From assembly GCA_947502975.1 (NCBI GenBank), contig CANNBV010000003.1, positions 434,001 through 498,000 on the forward strand: DNA of 64,000 nucleotides. The letters are read 5' to 3'. A model generated the notes under the pieces. It was not told the origin of the DNA. It was given only the letters and a program-made list of their open reading frames with translations, and made no database searches. The position numbers were made by a program, and so were the translations under genes. This DNA comes from an uncultured Flavobacteriaceae bacterium (GTDB lineage: Bacteria > Bacteroidota > Bacteroidia > Flavobacteriales > Flavobacteriaceae). Below are positions 1-8,886 of this stretch, piece after piece (position 1 is the first letter of the stretch; every line of letters starts with the position of its first letter).

Positions 1-264
1 TAGTCCTATAGCTACAGCATAAACTAAAGTAATAACAGATTCTGTTAAACCAATGGTTGCTACGGCATTGACACTTACTTGAGATACAAACATAATATCT
101 ACAAGTGCGAATATAGATTCCATGAGCATTTCTAAAATCATGGGAATCGATAGCATAAAAACAGCGCGCCTAATACTGCCAGATGTAAATTCTTGTTCCT
201 TACCAGTTATGGCAATTTTGAAATACTGTAAAAATTGTTTGAATGTAATTTTATTTGATTGCAT
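1..264 (-). CDS. MATE family efflux transporter (5' part only)
   Basis: Only the first 88 codons are in the window. The frame starts at an ATG at 264 and stays open to base 1. A polar N-terminus of about 30 residues leads into hydrophobic segments containing SIPMILEMLMESIFALVD and a run ending LTESVITLVYAVAIG. This is the look of the first two helices of multidrug and toxic compound extrusion (MATE) proteins, which export cationic drugs or metabolites through the inner membrane in exchange for Na+ or H+. The family assignment rests on this N-terminal piece. The substrate cannot be inferred. The gene is divergent from the HAD gene to its right, with about 190 bp between them. Confidence 0.8.
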   Translation of the reverse strand, partial: MQSNKITFKQFLQYFKIAITGKEQEFTSGSIRRAVFMLSIPMILEMLMESIFALVDIMFVSQVSVNAVATIGLTESVITLVYAVAIGL

Positions 265-457
265 TTTGATAATATAAAAAATGATAAATTACTAAATGTA
301 AGACATTTAGCTTATAAAGTTTCGAGAGAACCTCGATATATCCGGAAGTGGTTTATACAATCATCAGGTACAAATATGTTGATTTAATTTCAATCTACAA
401 AATAATTTTTCTAGGTGATTCATGGCAGTTGATATATCTTCGCAAAAAAATCTCAAA

Positions 458-1129
458 ATGCTCAAAGCTGTAATTTTTGATATGGATGGTGTTATCATAG
501 ATAGTGAACCTATGCACAATAAGGCCTATCATGATATGTTTGATGAAGTTGGAATTGAAGTTTCCAAAGCACTTTACGAATCCTTTACAGGTCAATCTAC
601 ATTAAATATTTGTAAACGCTTGTGTGATCATTTTAGTTTAAATGAAGCTCCTGAAGCTTTAGTTGCTATTAAGCGCAAACATTACAAACAGTTTTTTGAT
701 AAGAATTCAGATTTAGGATTAATTGATGGCGTTTTAGAGTTGATAGAGGATTATCATGAAAACGGACTCACCTTAGTTTTAGGATCATCAGCAGCCATGA
801 CAAGTATTAATATGATTTTTGAACGCTTTAATTTGAACCAATATTTTAAGGCAAAGCTGAGTGGTGCAGATTTAAAACAATCAAAACCACATCCAGAAAT
901 TTTTGAAAAAGCTGCAAATGCATCAGGTTTTGAAAGACATGAATGTATTGTGATTGAAGATTCTACTAATGGTATACAAGCAGCAAAATCTGCTGGAATT
1001 TATTGCATAGGTTATGATAGCTTTCATTCTAAAAACCAAGATTATTCTAAAGCTGACAAAGTAGTGACTGATTTTAAAGACATCTATTTTGACAAAATTT
1101 CAGCAGAGCTTAATAAAACTCTAGCTTAA
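458..1129 (+). CDS. HAD-superfamily sugar phosphatase / phosphomutase-like hydrolase
   Basis: Haloacid dehalogenase (HAD) protein of 223 residues. Motif I, FDMDGVIIDSEP, is at the very N-terminus and carries the nucleophile Asp and the acid/base Asp. Motif II is the Ser in VLGSSA, motif III the Lys in QSKPHPEIF, and motif IV reads IEDSTNGI. The cap between motifs I and II is the helical C1 type seen in beta-phosphoglucomutase and 2-deoxyglucose-6-phosphatase relatives. It is a cytosolic hydrolase of small phosphorylated metabolites; the exact substrate cannot be read from sequence. An in-frame ATG at 422 would add 12 residues, but 458 puts the start just before the first beta strand, as is usual for the family. 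Confidence 0.88.
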   Translation: MLKAVIFDMDGVIIDSEPMHNKAYHDMFDEVGIEVSKALYESFTGQSTLNICKRLCDHFSLNEAPEALVAIKRKHYKQFFDKNSDLGLIDGVLELIEDYHENGLTLVLGSSAAMTSINMIFERFNLNQYFKAKLSGADLKQSKPHPEIFEKAANASGFERHECIVIEDSTNGIQAAKSAGIYCIGYDSFHSKNQDYSKADKVVTDFKDIYFDKISAELNKTLA

Positions 1130-1139
1130 TCCAAAGTCA

Positions 1140-1181
1140 GTTCGAGTAATTTTCAACTTTAAACTGAAATTGTACGAGAAC
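1140..1181. repeat. Imperfect inverted repeat between convergent genes
   Basis: The arms GTTCGAGTAATTTTCA (1140-1155) and TGAAATTGTACGAGAAC (1165-1181) can fold into a hairpin in either transcript. The element lies exactly between the stop codons of the HAD gene and the Lrp-type gene. There is no clear U-tract, so it may be an intergenic palindrome of a dispersed family rather than a standard terminator. Similar GTTCGAG...GAGAAC palindromes are, from memory, common in flavobacterial intergenic regions. Confidence 0.5.
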
Positions 1182-1191
1182 CATCATAAAT

Positions 1192-1653
1192 CTAAAAGTG
1201 ATACTCCGTAGTCGCTTTTATTTCCTTTAAGACGAAATAACTTTCTAAAACACCAATATTTTCAATTTTCGAGAGTTTCAATCTTACAAATTCATGATAT
1301 TCTTCTAAACCACGCAAGTTTATTTTTAAAAAAAAATCAACCTTACCAGCCATATGGTAGCACTCTTGCACTTCAGGTAAAGCCTTTATTTGTCTATCAA
1401 ATTTATCAATAAACCCTTCATCATGATAACGCAAAGACACCATACAAACCGCAGTAATAGGACACCCAACTAATTTTTTGTTAATTAATGCAACATACTG
1501 CTTTATGTATCCTTTTTTCTCCAAACGCCTAATGCGTTCATATACAGGTGATGCTGTAAGATTCAAAAGTTTAGCAACCTCTTTAGTTGTTTTCTTAGAA
1601 TCTTTTTGAAGAATTCGCAGTATTTTAAGATCAATATCATCAAGTCGTTCCAT
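1192..1653 (-). CDS. Lrp/AsnC family transcriptional regulator
   Basis: Protein of about 153 residues in the usual Lrp arrangement. An N-terminal winged helix-turn-helix (LDDIDLKILRILQKDSKKTT, then VAKLLNLTASPVYERIRRLE) is followed by an RAM/AsnC ligand-binding domain (VQECYHMAGKVDFFLKINL). Such proteins form octameric DNA-binding regulators that sense amino acids. It is transcribed away from the threonine dehydrogenase-KBL operon with 170 bp between the starts, so control of that operon in response to an amino acid is a reasonable inference, not a demonstrated fact. An upstream in-frame ATG at 1689 would add a hydrophobic 12-residue stretch unlike the family, so the ATG at 1653 is preferred. 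Confidence 0.93.
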   Translation of the reverse strand: MERLDDIDLKILRILQKDSKKTTKEVAKLLNLTASPVYERIRRLEKKGYIKQYVALINKKLVGCPITAVCMVSLRYHDEGFIDKFDRQIKALPEVQECYHMAGKVDFFLKINLRGLEEYHEFVRLKLSKIENIGVLESYFVLKEIKATTEYHF

Positions 1654-1793
1654 GTTCAGTAAAAATATCTTTAAATTTATTAAAAACATATATTAATAAA
1701 GTAAATATACATTCAAAATTTAATAATTACAGAATAAAACACTTATTTAACCGTAATTAACAGAATTTTTAATGGTTATATTTAGCATATAAG

Positions 1794-1801
1794 TAATTTT
1801 G
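1794..1801 (+). promoter_or_regulatory. Bacteroidota -7 promoter element for the threonine operon
   Basis: TAATTTTG matches the TAnnTTTG -7 consensus. It lies 22 bp before the ATG at 1824, which leaves room for a short leader. The upstream -33 TTG is not clear: a TTTTTA tract lies where it is expected. The only other promoter in this gap would serve the divergent Lrp-type gene. Confidence 0.55.
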
Positions 1802-1823
1802 TACTAGCATTATTCTGATTAAA

Positions 1824-2777
1824 ATGAAAGACAAAATATTAATTACTGGTGCAAACGGACAACTGGGTTCTGTTTTAACGAAATCACTTCAAAAGAAATA
1901 TGGTATTGAAAATGTTCTTGCCACTGATATAAAATTCAATGCAGCTTTTGAGGGTAATTTTGAATTTCTTGATGCCACAGATTTTAATAGCATAGAATAT
2001 GTGATTAAAGAACACGATATTACCGAAATATACCATATGGCAGCCATTTTATCAGCCAATGGTGAAAAGCACCCATTGAGAACTTGGGATATTAATAACA
2101 AAACCTTCCTCAACATTTTGGAAGCTGCGCGCCTGAATAGAGTAAAAAAAATATTCTATCCCAGCTCAATTGCAGTTTATGGTACTAATGCGCCAAAAGA
2201 TCTAACGCCACAAGATTATTTCCTAAAACCAACCACTGTATATGGTATGAGCAAAGCATCGGGAGAACATTGGGCTAATTATTATTTTATAAGGTATGGT
2301 TTAGATGTGCGCTCACTAAGATATCCTGGAGTAATTGGTCACCAAACATCTCCCGGTGGAGGCACAACAGATTATGCCGTGGACGCCTATCATTATGCTG
2401 TAAAAAATGAAAACTTCACATGCTTTCTAAACGAAACATCTAGCTTGCCTATGATTTATATGGAAGATGCAATTCGAGCCACTATTGAATTAATGGAAGC
2501 GCCAATAGAACAGATAAAAACCAGAACATCATACAATATTGCGAGTATGAGTTTTAGCCCAAAGGAATTGGGTCAAGCCATATCTCAAATATTTCCTAAA
2601 TTTAAAATGATTTACAAACCTGATTTTAGGCAAAACATTGCAGATTCTTGGCCGAAAAGCATAGACGACAACGAAGCCAGAACCGATTGGAATTGGAAGC
2701 CAAAGTTCAATTTAGAAACGATGACTGCCGATATGATTAAACACTTAAAAGAAAAATACAAAACTGAAAACGCATAA
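1824..2777 (+). CDS. L-threonine 3-dehydrogenase, SDR/epimerase type
   Basis: NAD-dependent short-chain dehydrogenase of 317 residues. The N-terminal Rossmann motif is TGANGQLG (8-15). The catalytic pair is Tyr140/Lys144 in YGMSKASGEHW, with Ser114/Ser115 upstream. General annotation would call this an NAD-dependent epimerase. Its length, its sequence and a KBL gene 3 bp downstream instead match the SDR-type threonine dehydrogenases characterised from Flavobacterium and Cupriavidus, which oxidise L-threonine to 2-amino-3-ketobutyrate. This type is unrelated to the zinc-dependent Tdh of Escherichia coli. The assignment of activity is from family knowledge plus gene context. Confidence 0.88.
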   Translation: MKDKILITGANGQLGSVLTKSLQKKYGIENVLATDIKFNAAFEGNFEFLDATDFNSIEYVIKEHDITEIYHMAAILSANGEKHPLRTWDINNKTFLNILEAARLNRVKKIFYPSSIAVYGTNAPKDLTPQDYFLKPTTVYGMSKASGEHWANYYFIRYGLDVRSLRYPGVIGHQTSPGGGTTDYAVDAYHYAVKNENFTCFLNETSSLPMIYMEDAIRATIELMEAPIEQIKTRTSYNIASMSFSPKELGQAISQIFPKFKMIYKPDFRQNIADSWPKSIDDNEARTDWNWKPKFNLETMTADMIKHLKEKYKTENA

Positions 2778-2780
2778 GCT

Positions 2781-3968
2781 ATGTACGGAGCTATAAAACA
2801 ACAATTTCAAGCAGATTTAGATGCTATTAAAGAAAGTGGATTATATAAAAACGAACGTGTTATCACCTCAAAACAAGGTGCGGAAATAGATACTCTCGCT
2901 AATCCTGATGTACTAAATTTTTGTGCAAATAATTATTTAGGTTTATCATCTGATGAACGTGTCATTCAAGCAGGAATCGACACACTAAAAACACATGGTT
3001 TTGGACTATCATCTGTACGCTTTATTTGTGGAACTCAAGACATACACAAAGAGTTAGAACGCAAAACTGCAGAATTCCTCGGTATGGAGGATTGTATTTT
3101 GTACGCTGCAGCTTTTGATGCTAATGGTGGTTTGTTTGAACCTCTTTTATCAAAAGAAGATGCTATTATTTCAGATGAATTGAATCATGCGTCCATAATA
3201 GACGGTATTCGTTTATGTAAAGCACAACGCTTTAGATATAAGAATAGTAATATGGAAGATCTTGAGAATCAACTTAAAGCAGCATCTTCCGCTAGAAGAA
3301 AATTGATTGTTACTGATGGATCTTTTTCTATGGATGGTAAAATAGCTCAATTAGACAAAATCTGTGATTTAGCGGATAAATATGATGCATTAGTAATGAT
3401 TGATGAATGCCATTCCACCGGTTTTATTGGAGAAACAGGTAGAGGTGTTCACGAATATTGCGGTGTTATGGATCGTGTAGACATTATCACAGGAACTTAC
3501 GGAAAAGCTCTTGGTGGCGCATCTGGTGGTTTTACAGCTGCTAGAAAAGAAATTGTAGATATACTAAGACAACATTCTAGACCTTATTTATTCTCTAATA
3601 CCCTTGCGCCTGCTATTGTTGGTGCAACATTAAAAGTATTTGATTTAATTTCGAATGACACAACACTTAGAGATAAACTTGAGGCCAATACTACATTTTT
3701 TAGAACTGAAATGACTAAAGCTGGTTTCGATATTATTCCCGGGGTTCATCCAATTGTGCCAATAATGTTATATGATGCAAAGCTATCGCAACAGTTTGCT
3801 AAAATGTTACTAGACGAAGGTATTTATGTAATAGGCTTCTTCTACCCTGTTGTACCAAAAGAGAAAGCTAGAATTCGTGTACAACTTTCAGCTGCACATG
3901 AAAAGGAGCATATTCAAAAAGCAATTGATGCATTTATAAAAGTTGGAAAACGCTTAGAGGTAATATAA
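2781..3968 (+). CDS. kbl: Glycine C-acetyltransferase (2-amino-3-ketobutyrate CoA ligase)
   Basis: PLP-dependent alpha-oxoamine synthase of 395 residues, full length for KBL. Lys242 in [14 protein letters not shown] forms the Schiff base. His136 (ELNHASI) stacks on the cofactor, and Asp208/His211 lie in MIDECHSTG. The enzyme cleaves 2-amino-3-ketobutyrate with CoA to give glycine and acetyl-CoA. It starts 3 bp after the threonine dehydrogenase stop, so the two genes form one operon that converts threonine to glycine plus acetyl-CoA. Related enzymes (BioF, HemA, serine palmitoyltransferase) share the fold, but the operon context makes KBL by far the best call. Confidence 0.95.
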   Translation: MYGAIKQQFQADLDAIKESGLYKNERVITSKQGAEIDTLANPDVLNFCANNYLGLSSDERVIQAGIDTLKTHGFGLSSVRFICGTQDIHKELERKTAEFLGMEDCILYAAAFDANGGLFEPLLSKEDAIISDELNHASIIDGIRLCKAQRFRYKNSNMEDLENQLKAASSARRKLIVTDGSFSMDGKIAQLDKICDLADKYDALVMIDECHSTGFIGETGRGVHEYCGVMDRVDIITGTYGKALGGASGGFTAARKEIVDILRQHSRPYLFSNTLAPAIVGATLKVFDLISNDTTLRDKLEANTTFFRTEMTKAGFDIIPGVHPIVPIMLYDAKLSQQFAKMLLDEGIYVIGFFYPVVPKEKARIRVQLSAAHEKEHIQKAIDAFIKVGKRLEVI

Positions 3969-3972
3969 AAAT

Positions 3973-4413
3973 CTATTTAGACTTTAAAAGCGCATTCTGC
4001 TCTTCCATGAGCCTTGTGAGTTTATCTAATAACTCAATATCCTTAGGTGTTACTACGGTAGCATCATTAGTATCTTGTGCTTTCTTTTTAAGTCTATTCA
4101 TAAACTTAACTACTATAAATACTGTAAGACCAATAATAAAAAAATCAAGAAATGCTTCAGCTAAAGCACCATAACCAATAGCTACTTCATCTGTTAAAAT
4201 GGAGCCATCAGCATTAGTAACAACCTCTTTTAAAATGATTTTTTTGTTTTGAAAATTAACACCATCGGTCAGCAAAGATAATGGTGGTAGCATTACCTGC
4301 TTTACCAATACGTCAATCACTTTATTAAATGCTGCCCCAATGATGATACCAATAGCCATGTCCATCATATTACCTTTTACAGCAAACTCCTTGAATTCTT
4401 TAAATAGTTTCAT
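3973..4413 (-). CDS. mscL: Large-conductance mechanosensitive channel
   Basis: MscL of 146 residues with the usual two transmembrane helices. TM1 (about 14-42) reads NMMDMAIGIIIGAAFNKVID, the conserved glycine-rich pore-lining helix. A periplasmic loop follows (about 45-80), then TM2 (about 85-105, FLDFFIIGLTVFIVVKFMNR), and a charged cytoplasmic helix ends in LLDKLTRLMEEQNALL. The homopentamer opens on membrane tension and releases solutes during hypo-osmotic shock. The gene converges on kbl with only 4 bp between the stops. Confidence 0.96.
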   Translation of the reverse strand: MKLFKEFKEFAVKGNMMDMAIGIIIGAAFNKVIDVLVKQVMLPPLSLLTDGVNFQNKKIILKEVVTNADGSILTDEVAIGYGALAEAFLDFFIIGLTVFIVVKFMNRLKKKAQDTNDATVVTPKDIELLDKLTRLMEEQNALLKSK

Positions 4414-4481
4414 GTGCTTCTAATTTAGAATAACAAAATTAGAAGATTAAAGTGAAAGATTAAATTCAATCTAAAGAAACA

Positions 4482-7400
4482 TTATTTCTTGTAAAACCTT
4501 GCATAACCACGATAGGCTAAGGCACCAAGAACAGCCCATATAAGAAATGCAATTGCAATAAATTTAAGACTTACAATTTGGTCACCACTAGCATAAGAAT
4601 GCAAACCAGCTAAATAGAAATTAACTCCAAAATAAGTCATCATAATACTAGCAAAAGCAAAAACAGATAACAAATTAAACAACCAACGTCCACGAAGCCC
4701 AGGAACCAATCGCATATGAATTACAAAAGCGTAAACCATGATACTTATGAGTGCCCATGTTTCTTTTGGGTCCCAGCCCCAATAACGTCCCCAACTTTCA
4801 TTAGCCCACATACCACCAAGGAAGTTTCCAATGGTTAACATGACCAAACCAACAGTTAACGCCATCTCATTAATTATGGTTAACTCTTGAATATTGAGTC
4901 CCATAACTTTTTTGTTTTTATCTGTGGTACAGGCCATTAAAAATAATGAGACAACACCTAGAACAGCACCTAAAGTAAATGGTCCGTAACTAGCAACGAT
5001 AACAGCAACATGAATCATTAACCAATAACTATTTAATACAGGTTGAAGATTGGCAATAGCTGGGTCCATCCAGTTCCAATGAGCAATCATTAAAATCATT
5101 GACGTTACAAATGCTCCAGCTGCAATTGTCAAGTTTGAAGATTTAATCTTAAACATTGAAGGTGTTGGAATTAATGGAAAGGATTTTAATCCAAAAAACC
5201 GTTTGTTTTGATTGCCTTTAAGCTTACTAATACCCGTAATCAAACCAAACAACATCGTAGACCATGCCACATAAATCATAGATTCGTAAGCGTCACTCCA
5301 TGGCGCGTGACCAGAAATATACCAACGTACAATTAAACCAGCAGTATGCAATAAAAACAATCCAATAATGATATACTTAAATACATTTACTGAAATAGTG
5401 ACAAACTTGCTTTTATCATTAAAAATTTGAATAATTAAAAACACAAACATCAAACTCCCTGCATACATATACCATTTGTAGAGCTTTTTAAAAATGTCAT
5501 ACCTGTTATATAATACTTCAGTTTTTATTTTCTTATCACTCAACATGACCTCTGAGCCATATTTATGTTGGGTTTTAGCAAAAGCATCTAATAACTTATT
5601 GGCTTCTGAAAAATCTCCGGAATCCTTTCCTTTGTTTAAAGTGAATAAATATGCTGGAAATCCATTCTTAACAAAATTACCATATAAAGAATCCTTTATT
5701 TTAGTTGGATCTAAGCGATATTCATAATTAGAAATCCATTTATTGTTATCATCGTTTGGAATAGGAAATATTTTCAACGAAAGCCCATCTATAGTATTAG
5801 AAAGCAATGATACACGCTCATGTGTTTCCTTTAATTTCTTCTGATAACCATTAGGGATGGTAGTATTATACGCATCGTCTAAATAGGGTGCCAGTTTATA
5901 GGATCCATCTTGATTTAAGAAATCTACCAATGCAAAATGTTTTCCTTCTTTAGAAACACCAATGATGTTTCGTAAAGAATCCGTTTCCATAGGTCGTAGA
6001 TAAATTACAGGAACGTTATACCACAACCTTGGACTTTCTTGAATAGATAAAAATACCTGATTTGCATCAAATTCTTCATAAGCATCACTCTTACTCAATT
6101 TTCGTAATAGCTCAGAAGCATAAGTATTAACTGGCATCATTCGGCCACTAATATCTTGAATTACTAATTCACCAAATTTATCGGTGTGAGCTTTTGGCGC
6201 AATATTCGCTTTTAAAACTGAATCTATTTGTGCTTTTGTAGGGGTTTCAATTATGTTTGAATGATTATGTCCATCATCTGGAGAATGTTGCTGATCTTGC
6301 GCAAAACCAGATAATGCAAAACAAAATACAAGAATGGCAAGCAGCTGTTCTTTTTTAGCTTTTACTTTTTCCAATCTTGCTTTCAAATCCCAAAAACGTG
6401 TCCCTTTAGCAAATAAAATGGCCATCAATCCAAAATACAATAGAATATATCCGATATAAGTGATTAAAGTCCCCCAATAATCATGATTTACGGACAGAAT
6501 CGTCCCTTTTTCATCAGGATCAAAACTAGATTGGAAGAAACGATACCCGCGATGATCCAAAATATTATTCATAAAAATTTTATAGTCATAGCTTCCCTCC
6601 TGCTCATCAACCACAGTAACTTCACTTGAGTAGGCAGAATAACCTTTGTCTGTTCCTGGATAGCGTTCTGCTTCAAAATCGTTTAATTTAACAGCAAACG
6701 GTAACTCTAAAACTTTTGACCCGTATCTGAATTCAAACTCTAATCCTCCAACTTCTATTTTTTTATAATTACCGTAACGTCCTTTTCCTCCTATAAGGCC
6801 CATACGTTTGGTTTCACCATTAGAAGTGACTTTTAAAACAGCACCATCATCATCATTTTTTAAAATTTTTGATTTCTGAACTATATCAAAAACACCTTTG
6901 GTAACTGGCTTAGGAAACACCATTTGCATATTACCAATAACATAGCGAGAACGTAAATATAAGGGCTGTAAACTATCTTTAACTAACCTTCCTTGAGCCC
7001 GAGTTGCCATCGTCATATATTCACCTTCAAAAGGAGAATTAACCGTTAGTGAGTCTCCTGCATATGTTATGTTTATGGCTCCGGGTGTTGGCTTATTTAA
7101 AGCAAACAAGATATTGTGAATGCTGGCAACCTCTCCAACTTTCAAAAAGTGATTATGCGGACCGTTAGTACCCGCTTCAACAACTTTTAGGTAAGATTCT
7201 CCATTTTCATTTGGTATAATATCTTCTTCTGCACCTCCAATGAATTTTTCAAGCTCTAATGTTACGGATTGTCCGTTATACTCTGTTTCAACTTTAAAAT
7301 CATTATCTAACCTAGGTGAAAAATCTACTTCTTCCTCAATTACACGCATCTGGCTCACCCCATTTATTTGATAATCCCCATAAATATTACCTGAGATATA

Positions 7401-7772
7401 TGTTTTCTGAGATAAGAATGAATTTTCAGTGGCACCTTCACGAATCGCCATCATACCTTCAAAACTCACATAGCGTGTAATGAAAGCTCCAAGAAGAATG
7501 AAAATAAAAGACAAATGCAAAATTAAAGTCGCCCATTTTTCCTTTTTGTATAAACGGTATCTAAAAATATTACCCGCAAAATTCACAATAAACATACCCA
7601 TAATGGCCTCAAACCACCAAGCATTGTATATTAAATTTCTGGTGTAAGGTGTTGGTGAGGTATCTTGTCCCGCATCCATAAATGTACCTGTTGCCATAGC
7701 GGCAGCAAAAGCAATAAATAAAATAGCGGTAAGACGTGTAGAAAAAAGAATTTTGGCGAGTTTTTCCAGCAT
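4482..7772 (-). CDS. ccsBA: Fused cytochrome c biogenesis protein CcsB-CcsA (System II)
   Basis: Protein of 1096 residues joining both halves of the System II haem-delivery and haem-ligation machinery. The N-terminal half is ResB/CcsB-like, with transmembrane segments near 12-30, 55-70 and 82-102 followed by a long periplasmic domain. A hydrophobic stretch near residue 475-490 ending ALSGFAQ resembles a former signal peptide at the join. The C-terminal half is CcsA-like and carries the tryptophan-rich WWD haem-handling motif WGRYWGWDPKETW near residue 990, plus conserved His residues (MIHVAVIVASYG). It exports haem and attaches it to apocytochrome CxxCH motifs in the periplasm. Fused forms are usual in Bacteroidota and Epsilonproteobacteria. 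Confidence 0.93.
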   Translation of the reverse strand: MLEKLAKILFSTRLTAILFIAFAAAMATGTFMDAGQDTSPTPYTRNLIYNAWWFEAIMGMFIVNFAGNIFRYRLYKKEKWATLILHLSFIFILLGAFITRYVSFEGMMAIREGATENSFLSQKTYISGNIYGDYQINGVSQMRVIEEEVDFSPRLDNDFKVETEYNGQSVTLELEKFIGGAEEDIIPNENGESYLKVVEAGTNGPHNHFLKVGEVASIHNILFALNKPTPGAINITYAGDSLTVNSPFEGEYMTMATRAQGRLVKDSLQPLYLRSRYVIGNMQMVFPKPVTKGVFDIVQKSKILKNDDDGAVLKVTSNGETKRMGLIGGKGRYGNYKKIEVGGLEFEFRYGSKVLELPFAVKLNDFEAERYPGTDKGYSAYSSEVTVVDEQEGSYDYKIFMNNILDHRGYRFFQSSFDPDEKGTILSVNHDYWGTLITYIGYILLYFGLMAILFAKGTRFWDLKARLEKVKAKKEQLLAILVFCFALSGFAQDQQHSPDDGHNHSNIIETPTKAQIDSVLKANIAPKAHTDKFGELVIQDISGRMMPVNTYASELLRKLSKSDAYEEFDANQVFLSIQESPRLWYNVPVIYLRPMETDSLRNIIGVSKEGKHFALVDFLNQDGSYKLAPYLDDAYNTTIPNGYQKKLKETHERVSLLSNTIDGLSLKIFPIPNDDNNKWISNYEYRLDPTKIKDSLYGNFVKNGFPAYLFTLNKGKDSGDFSEANKLLDAFAKTQHKYGSEVMLSDKKIKTEVLYNRYDIFKKLYKWYMYAGSLMFVFLIIQIFNDKSKFVTISVNVFKYIIIGLFLLHTAGLIVRWYISGHAPWSDAYESMIYVAWSTMLFGLITGISKLKGNQNKRFFGLKSFPLIPTPSMFKIKSSNLTIAAGAFVTSMILMIAHWNWMDPAIANLQPVLNSYWLMIHVAVIVASYGPFTLGAVLGVVSLFLMACTTDKNKKVMGLNIQELTIINEMALTVGLVMLTIGNFLGGMWANESWGRYWGWDPKETWALISIMVYAFVIHMRLVPGLRGRWLFNLLSVFAFASIMMTYFGVNFYLAGLHSYASGDQIVSLKFIAIAFLIWAVLGALAYRGYARFYKK

Positions 7773-7797
7773 AATGAAAGCACTTTTTTAACTCGTG

Positions 7798-7805
7798 CAA
7801 AAATA
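7798..7805 (-). promoter_or_regulatory. Bacteroidota -7 promoter element for ccsBA
   Basis: On the minus strand TATTTTTG (then C) matches TAnnTTTG exactly. It lies 25 bp before the ATG of the CcsBA gene. A -33 TTTG is not convincing. Confidence 0.5.
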
Positions 7806-7891
7806 CGGATAAATCAGAATTAAAACCTGCATTTTAACAGCCTTTAATTGTTTTTTAATTGTTTAAACTAATTCTAGATTGAATTCACCTT

Positions 7892-7994
7892 GTCATTCAG
7901 AACGAAACAAAGTAAAGTGAAGCATCTCTTTTAACCGTAGATTCTTCGGTCGTTCCTCATTTCGACAAGCTCAATGCAACGCCTTCTGAATGAC
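7892..7994. repeat. REP-like intergenic palindromic element
   Basis: Element of about 100 bp with perfect 9-bp ends, GTCATTCAG (7892-7900) and CTGAATGAC (7986-7994), and AAGCATCTC/AGATTCTTC-type internal sequence. It sits in the 236-bp gap between the CcsBA promoter and the DUF4268 gene. The two copies at 11775 and 13400 belong to the same family, since they share GTCATTC ends and the gcATCTC...gATTtCTcc core. No coding potential is seen. This looks like a dispersed non-autonomous palindromic repeat. Confidence 0.75.
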
Positions 7995-8008
7995 AAGCCT
8001 CGAAATTG

Positions 8009-8437
8009 TCACCCCTCAATAACCTCCTTATATTCAAGAAAAAACGCCTCAAATAAATCCATGGTTTGGTTAAAAAACTCCATCACATCGCGCCATGTGT
8101 TTTTATTATGGATAGACACCTTTTGCTCTAAAGGCACATAAATTCTAGAAATCTCTTTATGATTCTCTAAAAAATAGTCTTCCTCATAAATAGCATTAGG
8201 TAAATAATCATCAATCAATATTGACTTTAATGCTTCCAACTTCTCCCAATACTTAATGCGATGTTCTAAATCGTCCTCCAAGTCTAAAGCGACTAAAGCT
8301 TTTTTGGTATCAAAATGGAATTTAAAGCTTAAGCCTTTCAACTTCGTATTATATAAAATCCATTTTCTTGGAAAAGACTTTCCAAAACTTGTCCAAAACT
8401 CTTGTCGTAATATGCGAGATTCTTCTTTTGAGAACAT
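8009..8437 (-). CDS. DUF4268 domain-containing protein
   Basis: Soluble protein of 142 residues without signal peptide or membrane segment. The N-terminus (RILRQEFWTSFGKSFPRKWI) and the FKFHFDTKKALVALDLE segment match DUF4268, a family from memory often found as a stand-alone flavobacterial protein or fused to nuclease-like domains. Its function is not known. It lies 17 bp downstream of the small tail-anchored gene and may share its transcript. A nuclease-related fold has been suggested for DUF4268, but I see no catalytic motif here that would prove activity. Confidence 0.8.
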   Translation of the reverse strand: MFSKEESRILRQEFWTSFGKSFPRKWILYNTKLKGLSFKFHFDTKKALVALDLEDDLEHRIKYWEKLEALKSILIDDYLPNAIYEEDYFLENHKEISRIYVPLEQKVSIHNKNTWRDVMEFFNQTMDLFEAFFLEYKEVIEG

Positions 8438-8454
8438 CCTTAAATAATTATTGT

Positions 8455-8817
8455 TTAACCGAATAATTTTGAAATTACTCCAACCAAAATTGTAATTACA
8501 ATCACACCAATTAGGATAGAAACATATAACTTCACTACTTTCTTTTCATCTTGAAAATCAGAAACCAAATTAGTCTCTATATTAGCCACAATTTCATTAC
8601 TTTTTATAATTTTATCGATATTTTCCATGTCAGAATCAAGAAAAAAGTATCTGATTCCTCCATCAATAGAAGGTTGTTCGTTTATCTCTGAGTAATATCT
8701 AATTCCTTTTTTTATCAATTCAGATTCAAAAGTGATTTGATCTTTTAAAAGCACATAAAGCTTGTAATGTTCTTTTTGCTTTATATCGAAATCGTTTTTA
8801 GATAAATCTTCTATCAT
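8455..8817 (-). CDS. Small tail-anchored membrane protein, unknown function
   Basis: About 120 residues. The charged, mostly soluble N-terminal 90 residues have alternating hydrophobic positions and include GGIRYFFLDSDMENIDKI. One C-terminal transmembrane helix follows (LYVSILIGVIVITILVGVIS) with four residues after it, so the protein would be tail-anchored with its domain in the cytoplasm. A GTG four codons upstream (8829) is possible, but the ATG at 8817 is preferred. I do not recognise the family. The soluble part recalls the DUF2007-type signal-transducing small domain often linked to C-terminal membrane helices, but this is a weak impression. It is followed 17 bp later by the DUF4268 gene. 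Confidence 0.7.
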   Translation of the reverse strand: MIEDLSKNDFDIKQKEHYKLYVLLKDQITFESELIKKGIRYYSEINEQPSIDGGIRYFFLDSDMENIDKIIKSNEIVANIETNLVSDFQDEKKVVKLYVSILIGVIVITILVGVISKLFG

Positions 8818-8886
8818 GTTAATAAACACTCAAACTTTTTCAACGTAATAGTTCCCTTTCCTTCGGAAAGGGTTAGGGAAAGGCTT

